Source: a virus. From it: a stretch of 26,146 nt of DNA. The notes beneath the pieces were generated by a model that was not told where the DNA came from, made no database searches, and was given only the letters and a program-made list of their open reading frames with translations. Location of the stretch: the IMG/VR virus record IMGVR_UViG_3300030329_002620, positions 1 to 26,146 of that record; one strand, given 5' to 3'. Of the stretch, positions 15,184 to 21,790 are shown in pieces. Each line of letters begins with the position of its first letter. The stretch's first letter is position 1. The position numbers and the translations under genes are program-made.

Positions 15184-15394
15184 GCCGATAAAAATCATTG
15201 GGCTGAACAGCACCGCCAGTAGCCTCAATAATAGTACGCATGTGGCGAATTGACGGAATGTGTCTAACTGAACCAGTCTTATGATCAGGAGCTAAACACC
15301 ACCTACGAACCATTGTAGCCTCTTTTAGCCCTAGTTTTCTTGCTAATTGAGAATAGTTTAGTTTTTTTTCGTTTCTGTATTCTTCTAAGGTCAT
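15176..15394 (-). CDS. Cro-like helix-turn-helix regulator
   Basis: 72 residues from ATG 15394. A helix-turn-helix spans about 8-55: EKKLNYSQLARKLGLKEATM followed by a recognition helix and a basic loop. It is transcribed leftward from the switch region, divergent from the repressor at 15572-16213, the classic place of Cro. A good Shine-Dalgarno is missing, so translation may be weak or start very close to the 5' end of the mRNA. The predicted promoter overlaps that of the repressor. Confidence 0.78.
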   Translation of the reverse strand: MTLEEYRNEKKLNYSQLARKLGLKEATMVRRWCLAPDHKTGSVRHIPSIRHMRTIIEATGGAVQPNDFYRHV

Positions 15395-15402
15395 TGGTAA
15401 AT

Positions 15403-15473
15403 TTGACGCGATTTGACAAGTTAATTGATTTGGTGTAGTTTACTATTTCTTTACTTTAAACGTCAAGTATAAA
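15403..15473. promoter_or_regulatory. Lysogeny switch: overlapping divergent promoters with two operators
   Basis: Rightward promoter: TTGACA (15413) - 17 bp - TAGTTT (15436). Leftward promoter: TTGACG (15466-15461) - 18 bp - TAAACT (15442-15437). The two -10 boxes overlap almost completely, so only one polymerase can bind at a time. Operators: TTGACGCGATTTGACAA (15403-15419) covers the rightward -35. TTTACTTTAAACGTCAA (15450-15466), 15 of 17 matches to the best site, covers the leftward -35. A further TATAAA at 15468 may be an alternative rightward -10. Confidence 0.7.
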
Positions 15474-15571
15474 TGTAAAGGAGCGTTTTAAGTAGATCAA
15501 TGCAAGACTTGTGGAGAATTAAAATGTTAGCTATTACCAAAAAGGAGACAAACGGAAAAGAGGATCCAATA

Positions 15572-16213
15572 ATGACTATTCAAGCTAATGTGAATCTAGC
15601 CAGAATTGTAAAGAGTTTGGGCCGTCAAAAAAAGTGGATAGCAGGCAAATTAGGCGTAAGCCCATCGACAGTATCGCGTCATTTAAGCGGTACATTGCAG
15701 CTTACGCTGAAGCAAATCGAGCAATACAGTCATGTTCTGGGCGTACACCCTAATAGTATCATCGGGGTGCCGGATATCCTTGTTATCGGGGAAGCGGACA
15801 GACATGATGACGTTACATTTCGGAGAGAGAATGAGCCTAGAAGGTATCTGACACCTCCCCCTAATTTCCTTATTAATGCACCGAATATCTGTGCCATTAT
15901 AAGATCCAGTAATCAGGGGATGGACTGGAAGAATGGATCTATTCTTATTTTAGAACCTGACAATATGAGAAACAGGGTTTTCGATGAGGAAACATCATTA
16001 AGGCAAATTTGTGTGTTGGAATGTAAAACCGCAGAAGAAGTGATAATTACCATTGGAATCCCTATGTTTACAGATGGTGAATATCAGGTGCTAAAGCCTG
16101 CAAATCCTGCTGATGGAATGCGTGGTGTTAGCATAAAATGGGCCTGCCCTATAAGGGCAGCTATCTATGGGGCCATCAAATGTGGCTGGCAAAGCATCGA
16201 AAAGGAGGAGTAA
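15572..16213 (+). CDS. Phage repressor (CI-like) with S24-like C-terminal domain
   Basis: 213 residues from ATG 15572. In-frame ATGs at 15524 and 15500 would add 16 or 24 residues, but the helix-turn-helix begins right after 15572, which has GAGG upstream. HTH at about 8-62: RQKKWIAGKLGVSPSTVSRH. The C-terminal half resembles the LexA/S24 dimerisation fold (IIRSSNQGMDWKNGSILILEP). However, the usual catalytic GxSM motif is altered to SSNQGM, and I cannot place the catalytic Ser/Lys pair with certainty. It may therefore not self-cleave. It should bind the operators listed in this window and maintain lysogeny. Confidence 0.82.
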   Translation: MTIQANVNLARIVKSLGRQKKWIAGKLGVSPSTVSRHLSGTLQLTLKQIEQYSHVLGVHPNSIIGVPDILVIGEADRHDDVTFRRENEPRRYLTPPPNFLINAPNICAIIRSSNQGMDWKNGSILILEPDNMRNRVFDEETSLRQICVLECKTAEEVIITIGIPMFTDGEYQVLKPANPADGMRGVSIKWACPIRAAIYGAIKCGWQSIEKEE

Positions 16214-16215
16214 CA

Positions 16216-16824
16216 ATGACGCATTTAAGAAGTAAGCTTAATCCCTTTTTTTCCGAGGATGACGCTGGCAAGGTTAAGCTTTGCGAACAAAGACAAGGAA
16301 CACTAAATGAGCAATTATCGTACTGGAAAGGGCAAAAAAGAAGTATAGAAGAACCAGCCCCAGTGGACTCTCCAAGAAAGCCAAACGATCATTTTGAGCA
16401 ATCATTAATTAAACATACAGCCTACCACAACGCAACAATAGAATTAGCGAAATATAAAAGAGTTGGTAAACCATCAAAATCAAAAGAACACGCCGAAATT
16501 AAAACTTATTTTAATAGTACAGCGAACAAAATTGCGTATGCTTCGCTACTTTATTTAAACTATTTTGATAAGAAACTTCTTAAAAAAACTATAGTAAGTA
16601 GCAGTTTAGCCATCACAGCAAAAGCCGCTAGTGATATGGTAAATGAATGCATATCTAGGGGATATGTTTTAAAAGTAAATACCAGGGAGCATGAGGCTAG
16701 CCCTTATTTTATTGAGGCTTACTTGTCATACATCAATGAAGAAGTTCATCGGCTACTGCCAAAAGCTCGCCTAATGATTTCATTTATGGACGCGATAAAG
16801 GCAACACAAGAAGCAAATAAATAG
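16216..16824 (+). CDS. MarR-like winged-helix protein
   Basis: 202 residues from ATG 16216, with AAAGGAGGAG directly upstream; longer frames from 16138 overlap the repressor and are not needed. After a polar N-terminus, about residues 90-180 look like a winged helix: YASLLYLNYFDKKLL, then AITAKAASDMVNECISRGYV. This is the position of the recognition helix and wing in MarR-type proteins. It is co-transcribed with the repressor, so it should be made in lysogens. It may regulate phage or host genes. Confidence 0.65.
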   Translation: MTHLRSKLNPFFSEDDAGKVKLCEQRQGTLNEQLSYWKGQKRSIEEPAPVDSPRKPNDHFEQSLIKHTAYHNATIELAKYKRVGKPSKSKEHAEIKTYFNSTANKIAYASLLYLNYFDKKLLKKTIVSSSLAITAKAASDMVNECISRGYVLKVNTREHEASPYFIEAYLSYINEEVHRLLPKARLMISFMDAIKATQEANK

Positions 16825-16851
16825 TATAGCTAATATATTATTGACTATATT

Positions 16852-16880
16852 TTTACATGATTTAAAAAGTCAATTATACT
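16852..16880 (+). promoter_or_regulatory. Promoter of the recombination/early operon with operator-like spacer
   Basis: TTTACA (16852) - 17 bp - TATACT (16875) is a good sigma-70 promoter. Its spacer contains ATGATTTAAAAAGTCAA (16857-16873), matching the repressor operator at 12 of 17 positions. The surrounding DNA also has TTGACT at 16841 and an AGCTAATA-type string at 16827. Repressor binding here would switch off the downstream operon in lysogens. Confidence 0.65.
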
Positions 16881-16906
16881 TTACTAAGACAAATACTTTA
16901 CATAAT

Positions 16907-16943
16907 ATCCCTGTAAGACAAATCAGTTTTGCAGGGATTTTTT
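16907..16943 (+). promoter_or_regulatory. Attenuator-like hairpin that contains the ribosome binding site
   Basis: ATCCCTG (16907) pairs with CAGGGAT (16932-16938), with an 18-nt loop, and T6 follows directly before ATG 16944. The only Shine-Dalgarno-like bases (AGGGA) lie in the 3' arm. The structure could both terminate transcription and hide the start of the nuclease gene. It lies 27 bases after the -10 box. Confidence 0.65.
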
Positions 16944-17942
16944 ATGAGCTTAAAAGACATACCACTCGCACCAGCATGGGCAACACGCTTTCACTACTAT
17001 CATCATAGTAATGCCAGCAAAGACTTGTCTAAGGTGTTCATGGATAAGGTCTTTATTCGCCCATTAATTGAAGCCGCCTGGAATGTGATCCGTTCTAAGG
17101 AGTCTACAGCAGAGCAAAAAGAACAGGCTTTCGCTTTACTGGATATTTTAGATCAAAAGCGTAATGGAAGCCAATCGGCTGTGATGCTTGCTGGTATTCT
17201 AGCCCAAATTGCGGCTAATCGTGTCCTTCTCGAAAATTGGCCTCTTGTAAAGGCCATAGAGGAGGCAATCGAGGCTTTTGAATCATATACCCCCCGAACA
17301 TGGGATGGGGGCGTAGACGAGGCTAGAAAGGCCGTATGTAAGGACGAGCTACCTAGCATTATTGAGAATGCTGTTAAAGGTATTCAAGAGACACTTTCAC
17401 AGGAAAACCGCATATTTGGAGAGCGAGAATTGTTTGCCAAGATTCCTGGCCTGGAAATTCCCTACCTAACGTATCCAGATTATAATCTTTTTGCTGATTT
17501 AAAAACTAAATGGTCAAAACCAGCAGAAACCAAATCAGGCGTGAGGGCCGCTTCGCTCCCCAAAAGCCTCAATGGGATTTATGACCTTAGAAATGTTTTC
17601 CAAGTTTGTGGTTTCTACAAGCTGTCAGGGAGACTGCCTTCCCTACTCTATGTGAATAAAAGTGATTATCGCATTTTAAATGCCAATAACTGCTATCATC
17701 TTTCAAAAGAATATCTTGATGAAATGTCACAAATTATCATTGAGAAGCTCCAAAGCGTAGAATTTAAACTCCGTGCAGCAAAGGATCGCTATGATCTGAT
17801 CCGCATGGAGCCACCAGATTTTCAATCGATAGATTGGAAAGAACCGCCAGTGTATTTGGACTATATCAAAAAAATAAAAAACGATGCACTGGCTGACAAT
17901 ATTAAATTGCAAAAAGTCATGGAGGAAATGAATGCAACTTAA
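16944..17942 (+). CDS. PD-(D/E)XK (RecB-like) exonuclease candidate
   Basis: 332 residues from ATG 16944 (TTG 16929 in frame is upstream inside the hairpin). The C-terminal half has TYPDYNLFADLKTKW: Asp 179 and Asp 185-Leu-Lys 187 form the PD-(D/E)XK core. A helical part follows (NVFQVCGFYKL), with the usual Q before a hydrophobic helix as in RecB/Cas4-type nucleases. The N-terminal half is helical. Next to a probable annealing protein it would be the exonuclease of a phage recombination pair. I infer this from motif and neighbours. Confidence 0.72.
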   Translation: MSLKDIPLAPAWATRFHYYHHSNASKDLSKVFMDKVFIRPLIEAAWNVIRSKESTAEQKEQAFALLDILDQKRNGSQSAVMLAGILAQIAANRVLLENWPLVKAIEEAIEAFESYTPRTWDGGVDEARKAVCKDELPSIIENAVKGIQETLSQENRIFGERELFAKIPGLEIPYLTYPDYNLFADLKTKWSKPAETKSGVRAASLPKSLNGIYDLRNVFQVCGFYKLSGRLPSLLYVNKSDYRILNANNCYHLSKEYLDEMSQIIIEKLQSVEFKLRAAKDRYDLIRMEPPDFQSIDWKEPPVYLDYIKKIKNDALADNIKLQKVMEEMNAT

Positions 17943-18288
17943 TTTAGAACTAAGTAAATCACTTCGCAAAAATGCGAGTGATACAGAGCAGTTAGCTTAT
18001 AAAAAAATTATGAGTTACCTGGCTAAAGAGCGTGGTTTGCACCAGAAGATTTTAACAGCGGTATCCAATGCAACCCACACCCCACAACTCCAAGGTCTTA
18101 CAGGCCATGAAGTCTGCGAAACACTAGGTCATGATGTGTTTACAATCAAGCCCAGAATTACAGAGCTTTACAACGCAGGCGCATTACAGAAAACAAAGCT
18201 CCGGCGAAAGAATAGTCGGGGGAATAGTGAAACCGTGTGGGGCATTACGCCTATCGGTGAATCGACTCTGGAGAAAAAGGATGGCTAA
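17932..18288 (+). CDS. Winged-helix DNA-binding protein
   Basis: 118 residues. ATG 17932 lies within the end of the nuclease gene (11-bp overlap). The C-terminal two thirds fit a winged helix: GLTGHEVCETLGHDVFTIKP, RITELYNAGAL, then a basic wing KLRRKNSRGNSETVWGITPIG. This arrangement is frequent in small phage proteins of recombination/replication operons. It may load partner proteins or act on the operon. No enzymatic motif. Confidence 0.65.
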   Translation: MQLNLELSKSLRKNASDTEQLAYKKIMSYLAKERGLHQKILTAVSNATHTPQLQGLTGHEVCETLGHDVFTIKPRITELYNAGALQKTKLRRKNSRGNSETVWGITPIGESTLEKKDG

Positions 18289-19009
18289 AAGGCAAATACC
18301 AGAAAAGCTATTAGCTATTTTAAAAGATATTGGCTTATCAGAACGAGAGTCGATATGGGATTGTCATGGCACACCTGTTGTGTTGCACAAAGCTTTAGAG
18401 AAAATAGCTTCCTTTAAAAAGATTACATTTAACGAGCCAACGATCATTCATTCTGATCCAAAGGAAAAAACATGCATACTCAATGTATCAGGCTCCATTG
18501 GTGATCGTTCTGAATGGAGTATTGGTGAAGCTACGCCTTATAATAATAAGAATGCTTACCCTTACGCGATGGCTGAAAAAAGAGCCAAGGATAGGGTTAT
18601 TCTAAAGCTTATTGATGTTGCAGGGGATGTTTATTCTGAGGAAGAAGCTGATGATTTTAAAGCTAGTCGGCCTCATAAGCCACCAAACCAGGAAATGAAA
18701 GACATTACGCCTAAACCTGATGAGGGCATTGAGGAATATAACAAAGTCATTGAATCAACAGCCCCTAAAGCGGAAGTCCCAGAATTAGAGGCAATCCCTG
18801 ATGTAATGGACGAAAATAACCACATGGAAATTTTTGGACAAATATCTCAGGAGCTTCAAAGAGTCGAAAGCAATCCGCAATTATCTAAATTTGCAAGCCG
18901 ATGGATGCCTATTCTTGAAAAACTCAATGAAAAAGAAGGCAAAAACGTGCAGCACATTATGAGCACAATGGATTACAAACTTAAAAACTTTAAAGAAAGG
19001 AACTTTTAA
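18281..19009 (+). CDS. Putative ssDNA-annealing/recombination protein
   Basis: 242 residues. ATG 18281 overlaps the preceding stop; the longer frame from 18131 is a shadow of the winged-helix gene. The core (about 20-130) has SIWDCHGTPVVLHKALEKIA, WSIGEATPYNNKNAYPYAMA and EKRAKDRVILKLIDVAG, then SEEEADDF. The GEA...YPYAMAEKRA...L pattern recalls single-strand annealing proteins of the ERF/Rad52-like kind, where a GxA...YAxRRALxxLLG motif is found. The C-terminus is acidic and low complexity until a final helix. Nuclease neighbour supports this. Exact family uncertain. Confidence 0.6.
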   Translation: MAKRQIPEKLLAILKDIGLSERESIWDCHGTPVVLHKALEKIASFKKITFNEPTIIHSDPKEKTCILNVSGSIGDRSEWSIGEATPYNNKNAYPYAMAEKRAKDRVILKLIDVAGDVYSEEEADDFKASRPHKPPNQEMKDITPKPDEGIEEYNKVIESTAPKAEVPELEAIPDVMDENNHMEIFGQISQELQRVESNPQLSKFASRWMPILEKLNEKEGKNVQHIMSTMDYKLKNFKERNF

Positions 19010-19326
19010 TGCCTAGTAGAAACAAACCACAATTAGGAAATGGGAACATACAATCGGATAACAAAAAACTTGTTGCCTCCGCATGGTTCAATTCAATTAA
19101 AAGAGAGAATGCTGAAATAGCAATGCCTATCATTGTACGGCTTCACAAAATGATGCTTGAGCACAACATCACTGTCAGCGTGAGATTAAGCGATACCAAC
19201 CATAGCGATAGCTATACGGATCATAGACTGGTCGCTAACTTTAATCTTTTCCCTAATAAATTAGCTGAAGAAGATGATGTTAAAGTTGAAGAGGATAAAT
19301 TCGATGCAAACAGATTTAACGCATAA
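19009..19326 (+). CDS. Phage protein of unknown function
   Basis: 105 residues. ATG 19009 overlaps the preceding TAA (TAATG). The protein has a polar start, a helical middle (AEIAMPIIVRLHKMMLEHNI), then short beta-like segments (VSVRLSD, HRLVANFNLF) and an acidic tail. No motif recognised. It is in the middle of the recombination operon, so a role as a nucleic-acid or partner-binding accessory is plausible only by location. Confidence 0.6.
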   Translation: MPSRNKPQLGNGNIQSDNKKLVASAWFNSIKRENAEIAMPIIVRLHKMMLEHNITVSVRLSDTNHSDSYTDHRLVANFNLFPNKLAEEDDVKVEEDKFDANRFNA

Positions 19327-19555
19327 AAATCTTCTTGATGCAAAAGAAGTGTGTTTGAAATTATGGGGTAGCACCGATGAAAAATTCTACAAAAGGACAA
19401 TCAGAATTATCAAATCTGGACAGATTCCAAGCGTTTGTGATGGGAGAAAACGATACGTCAAAGCCGTTGATCTTGAGCAATTCTTACGAACTGACCGTAG
19501 GGATTACTCCAGGGAGGATGACAATTCTCATGTTTGGAAAAGCAATTATTCGTGA
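19304..19555 (+). CDS. Excisionase-like (AlpA/HTH_17-type) DNA-binding protein
   Basis: 83 residues from ATG 19304, with GAGG upstream; it overlaps the preceding gene by 23 bases. The sequence LLDAKEVCLKLWGSTDEKFY then IIKSGQIPSVCDGRKRYVKAVDLEQFL is the pattern of MerR-like winged helices used by excisionases and AlpA. These bend DNA at attachment sites and turn integrase toward excision. As the phage has an integrase, this is the best Xis candidate in the window. A simple regulator is the alternative. Confidence 0.72.
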   Translation: MQTDLTHKNLLDAKEVCLKLWGSTDEKFYKRTIRIIKSGQIPSVCDGRKRYVKAVDLEQFLRTDRRDYSREDDNSHVWKSNYS

Positions 19556-19631
19556 GCTTGACGAAAAGGAGCTTCTTTGGATTTCACAGAAAGCCTTGGA
19601 AGCTGCAAGAGAAATGATGGAAAGCAAATGA
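19377..19631 (+). CDS. Small overlapping protein, start uncertain
   Basis: The frame ends at TGA 19631, which overlaps the ATG of the next gene (ATGA); this speaks for translation. ATG 19377 would give 84 residues, but 179 bases overlap the excisionase-like gene in another frame. ATGs at 19440, 19518 and 19530 are alternatives, and AGGGAGG stands at about 19511-19517. The certain part is the C-terminus, ILMFGKAIIRELDEKELLWI and SQKALEAAREMMESK, which is helical. No family recognised. Confidence 0.45.
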   Translation: MKNSTKGQSELSNLDRFQAFVMGENDTSKPLILSNSYELTVGITPGRMTILMFGKAIIRELDEKELLWISQKALEAAREMMESK

Positions 19632-19846
19632 GTAACGGCAAAAAACCATGCGTGTTTTGTGCGGAACTGTTTACCTACACTTCGCACCAACAAAAGTATT
19701 GCTCACTTAAATGCCGTTACACATACCACGACCAACGGAAAAAGAGCAGAAAAAGCAATACAGCTATTGGCATTGCACGACCAAAGATGCCAATAACACT
19801 GCCTTACATACCAGAAAGGCTTATTGAGAGAGAAGAAAATCATTAA
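19628..19846 (+). CDS. Zinc-finger protein with basic tail
   Basis: 72 residues from ATG 19628 (ATGA coupling). CVFC near the N-terminus and CSLKC about 20 residues later (QQKYCSLKCRYTYHDQRKK) form a four-Cys zinc knuckle of the treble-clef type, followed by many Lys/Arg. Such domains in phages usually bind DNA or RNA. The rest is likely flexible. It sits between an excisionase-like gene and the 19860 gene in the early operon. Confidence 0.65.
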   Translation: MSNGKKPCVFCAELFTYTSHQQKYCSLKCRYTYHDQRKKSRKSNTAIGIARPKMPITLPYIPERLIEREENH

Positions 19847-19859
19847 AAGGAGAGAAAAA

Positions 19860-20615
19860 ATGATTAAAAAAACTACAAATACAAATCTAACGATTGATGC
19901 TTTAAAGCAGGGGAGAATTACCTTGCGAATGATTGGGAACACCCCGATTATATTTAACCGCATGGCTGAAAAAGCCAAAAGGGATTTGCTTATTGGGGCT
20001 GGCCGTAAAACCGCTGCACAAAAAAAAGATATAAAGCATAATCCTGAAATGGAGTTTAGATCATCAATACATAAAATGGCTGACGGTGATACTTTATTAG
20101 GATTCCCAGCGGCTGGTGTAAAAGGTGCTATGGCAACGGCTGCACTTGAAACCACTGGGGTAAACAAAACATCTGTTAATCGTTTGATTTTTTTACCTCA
20201 ACAGAAAGTACCTATTTGGGGTACGCCAAAACTGTATATGGATGTTGTGAGGTCTAGCGACATGAACAAAACCCCTGATATTAGAACCAGAGCTATTATC
20301 AATGAGTGGTGTGCAGAAGTTGACATTGCATTTGTTACTCCAACACTTTCACAGCATTCTATTGTAGCTCTGTTGCAAAATGCAGGGATGATTTGCGGTA
20401 TTGGCGATAACAGACAAGAAAAAGGTAAAGGAAACTTTGGATCTTGGTTTGTTGATTTTGAAGGTAATGACCAATTCAAAGATGTGTGGGAAGCTAGAAC
20501 TAAAATTGCTAGAAAAGCTCAAGAAAAAGCTATGAAAGATATCATTATAAATGATGAAGAAACCCAAGAGCTTTATGATTTTTACAAAGAAGAAGTTATT
20601 AGGAGAGCAGCATAA
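19860..20615 (+). CDS. Conserved phage protein with RAMP-like sequence features
   Basis: 251 residues. ATG 19860 has AAAGGAGA upstream. The start (GRITLRMIGNTPIIFNRMAE), LLGFPAAGVKGAMATAA (79-95) and a Gly-rich stretch GMICGIGDNRQEKGKGNFG (176-194) form a pattern I recognise from a large family of hypothetical phage proteins. TPIxxNR at the start, PAxxxKGA in the middle and a late G-rich loop recall RAMP/Cas7-type RNA-binding proteins. The resemblance is only by eye. The gene is coupled to the next one (TAATG), and the pair often travels together. Confidence 0.6.
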   Translation: MIKKTTNTNLTIDALKQGRITLRMIGNTPIIFNRMAEKAKRDLLIGAGRKTAAQKKDIKHNPEMEFRSSIHKMADGDTLLGFPAAGVKGAMATAALETTGVNKTSVNRLIFLPQQKVPIWGTPKLYMDVVRSSDMNKTPDIRTRAIINEWCAEVDIAFVTPTLSQHSIVALLQNAGMICGIGDNRQEKGKGNFGSWFVDFEGNDQFKDVWEARTKIARKAQEKAMKDIIINDEETQELYDFYKEEVIRRAA

Positions 20616-21127
20616 TGTCACTTCGTTTTACAAAACAAGATAGACAAAATATCATCAATGATTACCTCAATGAAACAGGGCGGAACAGTTATGTTCCGTC
20701 CGAATTTATCGATTGGTTGCAAGATAATCCAAGCCATAAACTTTATGATTACATTTTTAGTGATTCTGAAGAAGAAGCTGCATATAAATATAGAGTTCAT
20801 TTAGCAAGACAATTTGCATCTGGTCTTAAATTAACGATTGAAGTATCTAAAATGCCTATGCCCTCTAAGATCGAAAATTTAAAGGTTGTTGATGTGCCGT
20901 CACTTATTTCGCCTATCAATAATAGAGCCAATGGTGGTGGGTATGTACCTGTAGATGTTCAAGATACTGACACAATGTCTGAACTTGTATTGCAAGCTCA
21001 TCAAGCTTTGAAGTCTTGGAAGGGTAGATATGCTGGAACTTGTGAATTGTCAGGCATAGATATCAGTGCGATAGAAAGCATACTAGAAGAATTAAAAGCT
21101 AAAACAGTTAAGGAAGAAGCAGCGTAA
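20615..21127 (+). CDS. Conserved partner protein of the 19860 gene
   Basis: 170 residues from ATG 20615 (TAATG). It has FIDWLQDNPSHKLYDYIF, EEAAYKYRVHLARQFASGLK, a flexible middle with IENLKVVDVPSLISPINNRA, and helical ends. I have seen the WLxxNPxHxLYD...YRxxxARxFxxGL pattern beside the preceding family in other phages. Its function is unknown. It is the last gene of the rightward operon; the pentamer array starts at the first base after its stop codon. Confidence 0.65.
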   Translation: MSLRFTKQDRQNIINDYLNETGRNSYVPSEFIDWLQDNPSHKLYDYIFSDSEEEAAYKYRVHLARQFASGLKLTIEVSKMPMPSKIENLKVVDVPSLISPINNRANGGGYVPVDVQDTDTMSELVLQAHQALKSWKGRYAGTCELSGIDISAIESILEELKAKTVKEEAA

Positions 21128-21762
21128 GTCGGTTGAGTTGGGTCTTGTTTTGTTTGGTTGCGTAGAGTTGAGTTCAGTTCTGTTGAGTTAAGTCGGTTAT
21201 GTTCCGTTACGTTCGGTTGCGTTGTGTTTCGTTGAGTTCCGTTGAGTTCTGGCGGTTACGTTTTGTTGGGGTTCGTTACGTTACTGTAAGTTCTGTTTGG
21301 TTTGGGTTTGTTAAGTTACGTTGGGTTTCGTTTAGGCGGTTGGGTTATGTTCAGTTGCGTTATGTTCGGTTCAGTTACGTTCAGTTGCGTTTCGTTAAGT
21401 TTAGGCGGTTGGGTTTGGTTACGTTCAGTTTCGTTAAGTTATGTTGCGTTAAGTTCAGTTATGTTAAGTCGGTTTAGTTAGTTTCCGTCAAGTTCAGTTC
21501 CGTTGCGTTCCGTTGCGTTCCGTTAAGTCGGTTAAGTTGTGTTATGTAAAGTTACGTTCAGTTTGGTTGCGTTATGTCGGTTCTGTTAGGTTCAGTTACG
21601 TTTTGTTGCGTTACGTTAAGTTCTGTTCTGTTCTGTTGAGTCGGTTACGTTATGTCGAGTTGGGTTCTGTTATGCTTTGATGGGGAATGTTAAGTCGGTT
21701 GGGTTGGGTTAAGTTTGGTTCGGTTATGGTCAGTTGGGTTGGGTTCCGTTAGGGTAAGTTAA
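21128..21762 (+). repeat. Hierarchical GTTNN pentamer array, 10 blocks, about 635 bp
   Basis: The array is built from 119 successive 5-mers, of which 105 are exactly GTTNN. It is divided into ten blocks, each opened by one 4-mer, GTCG or GGCG. Blocks start at 21128, 21192, 21251, 21335, 21404, 21468, 21527, 21576, 21640 and 21694. The spacings 64, 59, 84, 69, 64, 59, 49, 64 and 54 are all 5n+4, so the pentamer phase is kept without a single further indel. The NN positions use all 16 dinucleotides. The array contains stops in every frame and does not code. It lies in the 3' untranslated part of the early operon, before a terminator. Function unknown. Confidence 0.95.
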
Positions 21763-21763
21763 G

Positions 21764-21790
21764 AAAGGGCGCATAAAGCGCCCCTTTTTT
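21764..21790 (+). terminator. Rho-independent terminator after the pentamer array
   Basis: GGGCGC (21767-21772), loop ATAAA, GCGCCC (21778-21783), then C and T6. The 5' side is preceded by AAA, so the stem may lengthen with one bulge. It ends the rightward operon just before the integrase stop codon (21789). On the minus strand the T tract is poor. Confidence 0.88.

Noticed and set aside
21199-21477. 92-codon open frame inside the pentamer array
   Set aside because: Its protein is only a translation of the GTTNN repeats (Val, Arg, Phe, Leu, Ser, Tyr patterns). It has no Shine-Dalgarno and starts inside the array.
21128-21762. CRISPR array
   Set aside because: The repeat unit is 5 bp with no spacer/repeat alternation of CRISPR size, and no Cas operon is present; the RAMP-like protein is a phage family member.
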